This document shows, piece after piece, positions 17,701-24,728 of a DNA stretch of 32,335 nucleotides. The notes under the pieces are model-generated. The model did not search any database. It was not told the DNA's origin and was given only the letters and a program-made list of their open reading frames with translations. The stretch covers positions 1 through 32,335 of the forward strand of contig JAZOVQ010000047.1 in the NCBI GenBank assembly GCA_045658805.1. The letters run 5' to 3'. Both the position numbers and the translations under genes were made by a program. Within the stretch, counting starts at the first letter, position 1, and the number at the start of each line of letters is the position of its first letter. The DNA is from Scatosoma sp045658805. Lineage in GTDB: Bacteria; Bacillota; Clostridia; Christensenellales; Borkfalkiaceae.

Positions 17701-20700
17701 CAACACAATGCTGCCATCGTCCAATTTCTCTGCCTTGTGCATCAACGAGTTTTCATATTGCATAATCGCCTCGCTGTATTCCAAAGCCGTTACGGAACGA
17801 ATGTTATCGATAACGTACGTACCGCCCGTCGTATCCGAAAGAGCCACCGAGTTGGTGCCGGTAACGTAAATCGTATTCCAGTCGCCATTAGGAACGATTT
17901 CGCCATTGCTGGTGTAGCTCACTCCTTCAGAAACGTATACGTCCACTGCATAGAAGTTCGTCTTAGTAACAATATCCGAATACGCTTGCTTCGAGCTATT
18001 GAAGTTGATATTCACAACACCTGCTTCTTTCGTGAAGGTAAGCGCACGGATACCGTCCGTTACCAATTCGTTGGTGTAACCAACGTTCGTGAATGCTTTA
18101 CCTTCGCCCAATTGGAAGTTGAACGACCAATCGCTCCCGCTCTTCGGCGTGTACATCAACAAGGTTTGGCCTGCGTCGTTTACACGTACGCCGTCGCCTT
18201 CAAAGCTGTAAACGTCCGCTTCGTATACAGCCGCCGTTACAGGTCTAATGTTGTCTACGTAGAAGCTGTCGCCGCCTGCAATACCGCCGGAAGCGATAAT
18301 TCTTTGTTCAGTAACGCCTTCGTTGATCCATGCATTGTAGTCTGCTCTGGAGAAGTAGAAGGTCTTGTATGCGTCGTTACGGATACCCGTCGTAGGTACG
18401 CTGTTAAAAACAAGGTCCGCTACATAACAATCAGCCGCGAACGAACCGTTGGAACGAAGGGTTACACGACGGAAGTTGTTATAGTTACCAAGCTCAGATT
18501 TTGCGTCAAACGCAACGTATTCTACCGTGCTATCTTCGAAGAAGGAAGCAAGGAATTCACGCGTTACAATCAATGCAGGAGCTGTGCCGTCTGCTTTGTT
18601 CTTCACTTGCAATGCCTTCGAGCCGTCCGTAGTGTCTACGTTTACAATGGAAAGAGATTCCGTCGTATCGCCTGCCTTAAAGAAGGAAGGAACGCCCGCA
18701 TATTCGAAGGACATTCTATCTGCATACATTGCCGTCAAGGTTACGTCTCTATTATAAGTCCAGTTGCCGCTTTCAACAAGGTTGCCATCTTCGTCATACC
18801 AACCAAGGAATTCTTGATAAAGTTTAGGTCCAGTAGGCGTCTTAAGCGTTACGTAACTGTCCGTAATTGCTTCTTGCGTCGTTGCGTCAATGCTGCCGCC
18901 TGCCGCGTTATACGTAATGGTATTGCTCGTCAAAGGCTGGAAGTCGTCAAGGTAAATGGTACCCGTAGAACTGCCTTGGAGGATCAAGAATCTAGCGCCC
19001 GAAAGATCGTCCGCAGTAATGGTAATCTTCGTCCAAGTATCCTTAGCGAGGAGCAAGCCTTGACCGCCGTTCAACTTGCCGTTGTCACCAGCAATAATGT
19101 TGTTTGCGCCCACACCGTTGATTGCCACCGTCGAGTAAATCCAGAAGGTAAAGCCGCCTGCGAGATAATCCCAAGATTTTGAGTTTTCATGCCACGTCAT
19201 ATACATGTAACCAGGGCCCTTATCAAATGCGAGCGAATAGTTACCGCCGTGTACAATTTCCGTATCGAAGCGAGCGTTGCTTACTGCGTTGGTGTCGCCG
19301 CTGCCGTTGCCTTCCGCTACCGTAATGGTTGCCGCTACGCCGCTGTAGTCGTCTTTCCAACCATAGTAGTAGAATGCGCCTTTGTTCGTATTTGCATCGT
19401 TAAGCAGGTTGGTACGAAGACCGCCGGTACCTGCTTCGAAGCCGTACATAGCTTCCTTGTATTCCGTTTCGGAAATGGAGCGGAAACCGTCGAGCATATA
19501 CATACCGCCCGTCGTATCCGTAAGTCTAATGGATACGTTATCTTTAGGTTGTACGTAGAAGGTCGTCCAGCCCTCACCTTTAACCGAAGTATGGCCAGGG
19601 ATTACGCTATTCGAAAGATAGGTAGGAACGATCTCTACGTCTACGTCGCCAGATACGTACAAATCAAATGCATAATAGCCCGTCGATTGTGCGAGGTCCT
19701 TATACATTTGAACAGACGTGCTGTTCATACGCATGGTGATTTGACCTGCCGTCTTTACAAACATCAACGCACGGCCACCATGGCTTGCGCCGTCGTTTAC
19801 GAAACCAAAATAATTGAAGGTAGGTTTCGAACCGTTTACGTTATCCGCCGTAATAGCATATTGCCAAGTGCTACCCGTATTTGCCATGTAAACCAACAAG
19901 TTGCCGCCGTTAGGTCTGATACCGCCCGTTTCCAAGCTGTAGCAAGCCGCTACGCGTTCAGCTTCCGTTACAGGTCTAATGTTATCGAGGTATATGCAGT
20001 CGCCCTTTTCCATGCTGCCTGCAGAGATAAACATTTCCTTCGTCTTGCCGTTGTTCACCCAGTTGTTATAGTCCGTTCTGGAGAAGTAGAAGGTCTTAAA
20101 CGCGTCGTTCTTAATACCAGTGATTTGCGTGTTGTCGGCAATAATGTCGGCTTCATAGGTTTCTTGTCCCCAGCTGCCTACCGAACCCGTGGTTCTAATG
20201 GTCGAACGACGGAAGTTGGTGGTCATGGACATTTCACTCTTTGCGTCAAATGCGATATAATCCACAGTGGGATCTTCGAAGAATGCCGCAAGGAAATCAA
20301 GCGTTACGTTCAACGAAGGAGTGTTACCCGCGTCGGTGGATTGAATTTGCAATGTTCTACCGCCGTGCGTGGTATCAACGTCTGCAAACAAAAGCTCAGC
20401 CGTCGAACCTGCATTAGACATATAGGAAGGTGCCGTTTCCATCGTTTCGAAGGAAACTTCAGATACGATCACTTCACATTTAGCCGTAGCGCCCATAAAG
20501 CTTACCGTAATGGTTGCTTCACCTTCGCTAATTGCACTTACTTCACCGTTATCGTTTACGGTGACAACGTCTTCATTGGAAGAAGACCAGTTTGCGTGCG
20601 CGCCGTTGAAGTTTACTTCGCTGTTTGCGCCCTTAATGCTTGCCGTCAAGGTAAGGCTGTCGCCTACGTTTTTAATGTACGCAACCGATTTGTTCAACGC

Positions 20701-21504
20701 AATGGTGAAGTTGGTATACCCTGCCGCTTCTCTAACCGCGCTAATAGAATTATAGGTCGTGCCCCCGTACGTGTACGTAACCTTTCTCGTTTCGCCGCTG
20801 CCCGTAACCGTTTCGGTCATGCCAAGCGTTTCAAGGTGCGCACCCCAAACGTATTGATTGAATACGTCGCGAGGTTTGGTTTCCGTATAATCTTCATACG
20901 CTTCAATTGCTACGTATGCGGCGCTTCTAACGTTTTCCGTTTCATCGAAATCGGCAAACGTGTACGTCGTACCCGACGAAGTCGTTTCCGCAATGTATGC
21001 AATACCGATAAATTCTCTATCGTAATTCTTCAAATACAAGTTGGAGATAACGCCGTTTGCACGGTAGCTTTCGCCATCGTTGTATTCGTACAATTTGTTG
21101 ATACCTTCCGTTTCATCGTAGAAGGTATAATCAAGTTTCGTAGTAATGTTTTGATAACTCTTGTTTGCTACGCCCGTTGCACCGTTGGAATATTGCGAAG
21201 CGTCCGAAAGGAATTCGTAAGGCATAATAAACATACCCATTTTCTTTTCTACGTTCGCTTCTTTGGTCAACAAATCGTCATAGATTTCGTCATCCAATTC
21301 CGCAATAAAGCGCATACCCAAAGGAGTCGCCATACGAATGGACGCGCCGTCTACCATCGTAAAACCAACGCTTGCTTCTGCCGTGTTTGCAGCCGCTTTG
21401 TTGTCAACTGCAACCTGAGCGCACAATACCGTTGCCGCCGATGCTGTTACTACCATAGCAGCCGTAAGCATAGAAAGCAACGCTTTTTTCATTTTTCTTT
21501 TCAT
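14719..21504 (-). CDS. Giant modular secreted protein with C-terminal DEP-motif glycosidase-like domain
   Basis: A 2261-residue extracellular protein. Residues 1-30 are a signal peptide (KRKMKK, then a hydrophobic core ending near LCAQ). 46-230 is a domain I do not recognise (opens MVDGASIRMATPLGMRF). 266-348 is a Big2-type Ig domain. Then come module alpha (350-522), beta (523-685), gamma (686-850), an InlB/Flg_new-type repeat (853-928, TITYNAAGG..FLGWYDEDGN), a second alpha (931-1097) and beta (1098-1248), two delta modules (about 1250-1490 and 1490-1740) and a C-terminal barrel (1741-2261) with FYGVMLGDEP (D1912, E1913), YIQYDDYP, VVTQS and INYFTYWTK. That barrel is related to the 518-residue lipoprotein and the protein at 30180-31589. 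No LPXTG, SLH or dockerin is seen, so it may be released or held by its beta modules. ATG 21504 follows AAGGAG that overlaps the stop region of the 44-residue gene. Confidence 0.9.
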   Translation of the reverse strand: MKRKMKKALLSMLTAAMVVTASAATVLCAQVAVDNKAAANTAEASVGFTMVDGASIRMATPLGMRFIAELDDEIYDDLLTKEANVEKKMGMFIMPYEFLSDASQYSNGATGVANKSYQNITTKLDYTFYDETEGINKLYEYNDGESYRANGVISNLYLKNYDREFIGIAYIAETTSSGTTYTFADFDETENVRSAAYVAIEAYEDYTETKPRDVFNQYVWGAHLETLGMTETVTGSGETRKVTYTYGGTTYNSISAVREAAGYTNFTIALNKSVAYIKNVGDSLTLTASIKGANSEVNFNGAHANWSSSNEDVVTVNDNGEVSAISEGEATITVSFMGATAKCEVIVSEVSFETMETAPSYMSNAGSTAELLFADVDTTHGGRTLQIQSTDAGNTPSLNVTLDFLAAFFEDPTVDYIAFDAKSEMSMTTNFRRSTIRTTGSVGSWGQETYEADIIADNTQITGIKNDAFKTFYFSRTDYNNWVNNGKTKEMFISAGSMEKGDCIYLDNIRPVTEAERVAACYSLETGGIRPNGGNLLVYMANTGSTWQYAITADNVNGSKPTFNYFGFVNDGASHGGRALMFVKTAGQITMRMNSTSVQMYKDLAQSTGYYAFDLYVSGDVDVEIVPTYLSNSVIPGHTSVKGEGWTTFYVQPKDNVSIRLTDTTGGMYMLDGFRSISETEYKEAMYGFEAGTGGLRTNLLNDANTNKGAFYYYGWKDDYSGVAATITVAEGNGSGDTNAVSNARFDTEIVHGGNYSLAFDKGPGYMYMTWHENSKSWDYLAGGFTFWIYSTVAINGVGANNIIAGDNGKLNGGQGLLLAKDTWTKITITADDLSGARFLILQGSSTGTIYLDDFQPLTSNTITYNAAGGSIDATTQEAITDSYVTLKTPTGPKLYQEFLGWYDEDGNLVESGNWTYNRDVTLTAMYADRMSFEYAGVPSFFKAGDTTESLSIVNVDTTDGSKALQVKNKADGTAPALIVTREFLASFFEDSTVEYVAFDAKSELGNYNNFRRVTLRSNGSFAADCYVADLVFNSVPTTGIRNDAYKTFYFSRADYNAWINEGVTEQRIIASGGIAGGDSFYVDNIRPVTAAVYEADVYSFEGDGVRVNDAGQTLLMYTPKSGSDWSFNFQLGEGKAFTNVGYTNELVTDGIRALTFTKEAGVVNINFNSSKQAYSDIVTKTNFYAVDVYVSEGVSYTSNGEIVPNGDWNTIYVTGTNSVALSDTTGGTYVIDNIRSVTALEYSEAIMQYENSLMHKAEKLDDGSIVLEASTHTGGASSMPLGAEDVEDMSYICFGGSYGLNDYLVFDFTGNNVPMMSFFTTKVNRGAYNQVEDADAKGWIVANGATMNNGVMYGGIEGAHANRVALIGPYKISYRFDDNGSGTVLSQLRTSEGDANNPSPVAMAQLVGSTDQYRMIVGWEENGTNMNLRMYAFNLTTGEEVVNYNLSKGLPKADWEGDIVLYGHFGRTTTIDKLYDIEQDSTMSDVMEKYAPPMAIYNATWNGDELTLNPSTHVGAATNVPLNSGYKPDMSYIAFQGSYGLNDYVVFDFTGDNFPFVSFFNTEVTNTIFNFENDTSIGGWIIANGIKTPNGSSFGGDAGAHANRLLFVGSNKISYRYDDNGSTSQWRSSIGSAASPSPIAIAPLKSVTDTYRAIIGYIDNGGNGARARIYVINMITGDVVVNYTQELKNPYSEGSIMLYGQFGTGTVLNQVFPIEEDTTMDALIAKYAKDVDYSDEADVELDRYAYSGPSNGKWTIDGEQQTPYEDGRTVEQYTVYKEAGFNIVLAQDTIVADPSTWNDAMGGKEVLDRAYAAGLKVILTDYRIQNLSEPITVSTGATKASGTAWVIQTHYKTAEQQSAFQSKYGFTSTYGLSGSNINAKYGTTAALDAEIASYIALYKDHPAFYGVMLGDEPSFQNAYCYGEVYKSLKRLMPDKYVQYNLLPMEHNFDTIELRYPGIKGVYSESKITDANIEGAYKQYVEMYLDSMQTDYIQYDDYPFKGKTGWLGYGYTAYIDPTALRCLQIMATIAKERNLSVKVVTQSCVMKSGGEDGYVSIRQLTEDDARWLNNYLVGFGVKQINYFTYWTKSANYSDGEWFVDGGSFVNRDGNTTALYDIMQKIMAENTEFARTISHFNYTGSKIVKGSSYKYEDDHINWGTLTSNSSTFKWLSSVTTSTDATLVTELYDASRYNYMYMVMNTIDPYEKNNNGKDTKQTITITLDSKVEGFYLYDQTGARTYVTGNTTTVSLTAGQAVYVLPCL
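18241..18490. repeat. Near-identical DNA repeat, copy 1 (alpha module of the giant gene)
   Basis: Aligns with 22833-23082 at a constant offset of 4592 bases. Over 18241-18390 I count two differences, including 90 identical bases in a row from 18301. The likeness weakens between 18391 and 18420, then resumes. It encodes part of the alpha/beta modules. The other alpha copy in the same gene (around 19970-20110) is clearly more diverged. Confidence 0.85.
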
Positions 21505-21519
21505 CTTGTCACTTTCTCC

Positions 21520-21654
21520 TTAACCAAAAATATCGTCGCCAAGTACGTCGTTGTCTTTTCCACTGTCATATTCGCCAGCGGACACCGTTACAATATCCTC
21601 GTCTTCGAGCATATACAAACGGATTTCTAAGGATTCATAAAATTTACGTTTCAT
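21520..21654 (-). CDS. 44-residue acidic small protein upstream of the giant gene
   Basis: Reads MKRKFYESLEIRLYM followed by LEDEDIVTVSAGEYDSGKDND and VLGDDIFG, then TAA. AAGGTGG lies seven bases before the ATG at 21654, a strong site, and its TAA is part of the TTAAGGAG that serves the giant gene 15 bases on, so the two are likely coupled. It has a basic, aromatic N-terminus, a short LEIRLYMLEDED segment and an acidic, Gly- and Asp-rich tail; there is no signal peptide and no Cys. I do not recognise a named family. It could be an accessory or chaperone-like peptide for export of the giant protein, a peptide precursor, or a regulatory leader peptide. The coding reality rests on ribosome site, spacing and composition. 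Confidence 0.65.
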   Translation of the reverse strand: MKRKFYESLEIRLYMLEDEDIVTVSAGEYDSGKDNDVLGDDIFG

Positions 21655-21700
21655 TCCGTAACCACCTTATGTGTTTTACATTTATTTTTTTTCGTTCTTT

Positions 21701-21752
21701 AAAACCAGCTTTGGCAGCCGCCCTTTTACGGGCGACCGCCAGCCTGTTTTTT
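21701..21752. terminator. Strong two-way intrinsic terminator inside the surface-protein gene row
   Basis: On the minus strand AAAACAGGCT-GGCGGTCGCCC pairs with GGGCGGCTGCC-AA-AGCTGGTTTT around a GTAAAA loop: about 21 pairs with wobbles, one mismatch and a two-base bulge, an A-run before and a U-run within the last pairs. It lies between the 956-residue lipoprotein (stop at 21798) and the 44-residue gene. A smaller hairpin (ATAAGGT..ACCTTAT, 21768-21785) precedes it. I see no convincing promoter in 21655-21700, so the genes after it are reached by read-through or by an unrecognised promoter. Confidence 0.75.
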
Positions 21753-21797
21753 ACTTCTATATTTTTAATAAGGTTTTCACCTTATCTTCTCCCAACT

Positions 21798-24668
21798 TTA
21801 GTTCAAAAGTTGGAAATCATCAACATAGATCGTACCTTCCCAGTTACCTTGGAGAATGATAAATCTGCCATTGCCGATATCTTCAGCCGTAATGGTGATT
21901 TGCGTCCAGGTGTTTGCAGGAATAATAATGCCTTCGCCGTTGAACTTGTTGTTTACGCCGTTTACGAGGTTGCTCGTATTTACGCCGTCAATTTCTACCG
22001 TCGAGTAAATCCAGAAAGTGAAGCCGTTATCAAAATCAAGCTTTGCTTGCGATTCAGCATGTCTGGTCATGTAGCAATAGCCGTTGCCCTTATCGAATGC
22101 AATCGAGTAGGAGCCGCTGTGTACAACGTCCGTTGCGAAACGTACGTTGGAAACCGTGTTTACGTCTCTTTCACTGTTGCCTTCAGCAATTACAAGCGAT
22201 GCTCTTACGGTGGAGTAGTCGTTACCCTTGTTGTAGAAGTAAGCCGCGCCACTGTGCGTTAATTCATCGTTCAACAAGTTGGTACGTAAACCAACGGTAC
22301 CAAATTCAAAGCTGTTTTGTGCTGCTGCAAATTCTTCAGCGGAGATAGAACGCATGTTGTCAACGTAATACGTACCGCCGTTTTCGTCACCGATCGTCAC
22401 TTGGTTCTTGCTGTTCGACAAATAAATGGTCGTCCATGCGCCTTCAATGAGATCTGCACCAGGAATAACGCTGTTGCCAAGGTCCGTAGAACCAGTGCTT
22501 ACTTTTGCATTTGCGCCTACGGGAACGTAAATGTCAACTGCCCAATAGCCAGTTTTTGCAACAACGTTCGTATAACCTACTTTCGAAGCGTTCATGTTGA
22601 TTGCAAGGTTACCGCCAGCCTTCGTGAAGGTCATCGCACGCATACCGTCCGTTACGTTATCATTGGTGTAACCAACGTTCGTGAATACTTGACCATCGGC
22701 TACTTGGAAGTTGAAATCCCAGTCGCTCTTACTCTTCGTCGTGTACATCAACAACGTTCTGCCTCCGTCGTTGATACGTACGCCGTCGCCTTCAAAGCTG
22801 TAAGCTTCTTGGTCGAATTTAGCTGCCGTTACAGGTCTAATGTTGTCTACGTAGAAGCTGTCGCCGCCTGCAATACCGCCGGAAGCGATCAATCTTTGTT
22901 CAGTAACGCCTTCGTTGATCCATGCATTGTAGTCTGCTCTGGAGAAGTAGAAGGTCTTGTATGCGTCGTTACGGATACCCGTAATAGGAACGCCGTTGAC
23001 AACCAAGTCAGCTATGTAACAATCAGCCGCGAACGAACCGTTGGAACGAAGGGTTACACGACGGAAGTTGTTATAGTTGCCAAGTTCAGATTTTGCGTCA
23101 AATGCAACGTATTCTACGTTGGGATCAGCAAAGAATTCCGTAAGGAAATCAAGCGTTACGATCATTGCAGGAGCTGTGCCGTCGGCTTTGTTCTTCACTT
23201 GCAATACCTTATCGCCGTCCATCTCTACAATGGAAAGAGATTCTGTCGTATCGCCTGCCTTGAAGTAAGAAGGAACTTCGCTCATAGATTCAAACGTCAT
23301 AGCATTCAAATAGTTAGCCGTCAAGGTTACGTCGGAAGGAATAACCCAAGCATCGCCTGCAGCAAATGCGTTACCGTTTTCGTCTACCCAGCCAAGGAAT
23401 TCTTGATATACTTTAGAACCAACAGCCGTTTCAAGGGTATATTCTTCGTCGAATACAACTGCTTGCGTTTCGTTTGCAACCGTACCGCCGTTTGCATTGT
23501 AGGTGATAACGTAGGTGTTAGCCGTGTAGCTTACCGTTGCCGTTTGGTCTTCAAATGCCGTGAAGCTATATTCGCTCCAAGCGCCCGTGTAACCAACTTT
23601 TTCGGGAACTGCAGGTGCTTCTTTATCGGTGTTTTCTGCGTCGAATTCAACTTCGCCAACAATTTCTTCACCGTTCATGAAGGTAACTTTGTACGTAATG
23701 GGCGAGTAAACTGCATTTACAGAAACGTCGCCGCCAACAAGTTCGTAAACGTCCCAAGCGCCAGTGTAACCAGCTTTTGCAGGAACTTCGGGTTCGGTAA
23801 TTTCCGTAGCTTCAACGGTGTAGGTAGCCGTACCAACAACTTCTTCACCGTTCATGAAGGTTACGGTGTATTCGTTAGCCGTGTAAACTGCGTTTACAAC
23901 AACGTCGCCGCTGATAAGTTCGTATGCTTCCCATGCGCCCGTATAGAAATCTTTAGCGGGAACTGCAGGTTCGGTAATGGTGTTGTTTTCAACCGAGTAT
24001 TGTGCAACGGAAACCACTTTGCCGTCAGCCTTGAAGGTTACGTTGTATACACCCAAGGTGTAGTCAGCGTTTACCGTAACGTTGCCGCCCGTAAGCTGAT
24101 AATTTTCCCATCTGCCGCCGTAGCCTTCCTTTGCAGGAACTTCGGGTTCTTCAATTGCGTTGTTTTCAACCGTGTAGGTCAACGTAGCCACTACTTCGCC
24201 GTCAGCCATGAAGGTTGCGGTATATTCGATAGCCGTATAAACTGCGTTTACAACGATATTGCCGTTAAGTTCGTATGCTTCCCATGCGCCTTCATAATGG
24301 TTCTTTGCAGGAACAGCAGGTTCAGCAATTTCGGTAGCGCCTTCTTCGTATTCCACTGCTTCTACCACTTCGTCGCCAACCATGAACGTAACCGTGTAGG
24401 TTACAACTTCAGGAGCCGAAGATTCTTCATCAGGCGTAGATTCTTCGTCAGGCGTGGATTCTTCGTCGGGCGTAGATTCTTCGTCAGGCGTAGATTCTTC
24501 ATCAGGCGTCGATTCTTCGTCGGGCGTAGATTCAATCACTTCGGAAATTTCGGAGCTTGCGCTTTCGGAGCCGCCGCCGAGAAGAGCATTGAAGTCACAA
24601 GCCGTAGCCATACCCATAACGCTGGATACCGCCAAAACCGATAATAATAATTTAAGTTTGTTGTTCAT
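21798..24668 (-). CDS. Large surface lipoprotein with InlB-like repeats and alpha-beta-gamma modules
   Basis: A 956-residue lipoprotein: signal with hydrophobic core LLLSVLAVSSVMG and lipid Cys24 (GMATAC). Then a Ser/Glu spacer with six STPDEE repeats (47-82), five repeats of about 57 residues (92-380) of the form YTVTFMNGEEVVG..EPEVPAKAGYTGAW..NAVY, which resemble InlB B-repeats, an Flg_new-type repeat (387-453, NANGGTV..FLGWVDENGN), and one alpha, beta and gamma module each (457 to the end), closely matching those of the giant protein. No catalytic domain is seen. I expect it to stand off the membrane on its acidic spacer and bind glycan with its C-terminal jelly-roll modules (inference). 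ATG 24668 has GGGAGG six bases upstream. Confidence 0.9.
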   Translation of the reverse strand: MNNKLKLLLSVLAVSSVMGMATACDFNALLGGGSESASSEISEVIESTPDEESTPDEESTPDEESTPDEESTPDEESTPDEESSAPEVVTYTVTFMVGDEVVEAVEYEEGATEIAEPAVPAKNHYEGAWEAYELNGNIVVNAVYTAIEYTATFMADGEVVATLTYTVENNAIEEPEVPAKEGYGGRWENYQLTGGNVTVNADYTLGVYNVTFKADGKVVSVAQYSVENNTITEPAVPAKDFYTGAWEAYELISGDVVVNAVYTANEYTVTFMNGEEVVGTATYTVEATEITEPEVPAKAGYTGAWDVYELVGGDVSVNAVYSPITYKVTFMNGEEIVGEVEFDAENTDKEAPAVPEKVGYTGAWSEYSFTAFEDQTATVSYTANTYVITYNANGGTVANETQAVVFDEEYTLETAVGSKVYQEFLGWVDENGNAFAAGDAWVIPSDVTLTANYLNAMTFESMSEVPSYFKAGDTTESLSIVEMDGDKVLQVKNKADGTAPAMIVTLDFLTEFFADPNVEYVAFDAKSELGNYNNFRRVTLRSNGSFAADCYIADLVVNGVPITGIRNDAYKTFYFSRADYNAWINEGVTEQRLIASGGIAGGDSFYVDNIRPVTAAKFDQEAYSFEGDGVRINDGGRTLLMYTTKSKSDWDFNFQVADGQVFTNVGYTNDNVTDGMRAMTFTKAGGNLAINMNASKVGYTNVVAKTGYWAVDIYVPVGANAKVSTGSTDLGNSVIPGADLIEGAWTTIYLSNSKNQVTIGDENGGTYYVDNMRSISAEEFAAAQNSFEFGTVGLRTNLLNDELTHSGAAYFYNKGNDYSTVRASLVIAEGNSERDVNTVSNVRFATDVVHSGSYSIAFDKGNGYCYMTRHAESQAKLDFDNGFTFWIYSTVEIDGVNTSNLVNGVNNKFNGEGIIIPANTWTQITITAEDIGNGRFIILQGNWEGTIYVDDFQLLN
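22833..23082. repeat. Near-identical DNA repeat, copy 2 (alpha module of the 956-residue lipoprotein)
   Basis: Partner of 18241-18490. The long identical stretch is 22893-22982. The preserved silent positions show recent duplication or gene conversion and not just protein-level constraint. Confidence 0.85.
24421..24528. repeat. Six tandem 18-base repeats coding for STPDEE
   Basis: Units of GATTCTTCGTCAGGCGTA type (plus strand) repeat six times without gaps; they differ only at the sixth or so third-codon positions (cat/cgt, cag/cgg, gta/gtg/gtc). They encode the acidic spacer next to the lipid anchor of the 956-residue lipoprotein. Repeat number could vary between strains by slippage, changing spacer length in six-residue steps without a frameshift. 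Confidence 0.95.
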
Positions 24669-24728
24669 ATTTTTCCTCCCTGAAATTTTATTTTTACAAA
24701 CAAATTAACTTATTTAAGTTTTCAATAA

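Noticed and set aside
14647..19182. 1511-codon open frame on the plus strand (with others at 19189-21630, 22317-24644 and 26562-30146)
   Set aside because: They are mirror frames of real secreted proteins in exact register. Products are rich in Arg, His, Cys and Val without domains, signal peptides or ribosome sites, while the minus-strand proteins have signal peptides and recognisable modules.
24421..24540. Possible CRISPR or regulatory repeat array
   Set aside because: Units are 18 bases with no spacers and translate to STPDEE in frame within a lipoprotein gene.
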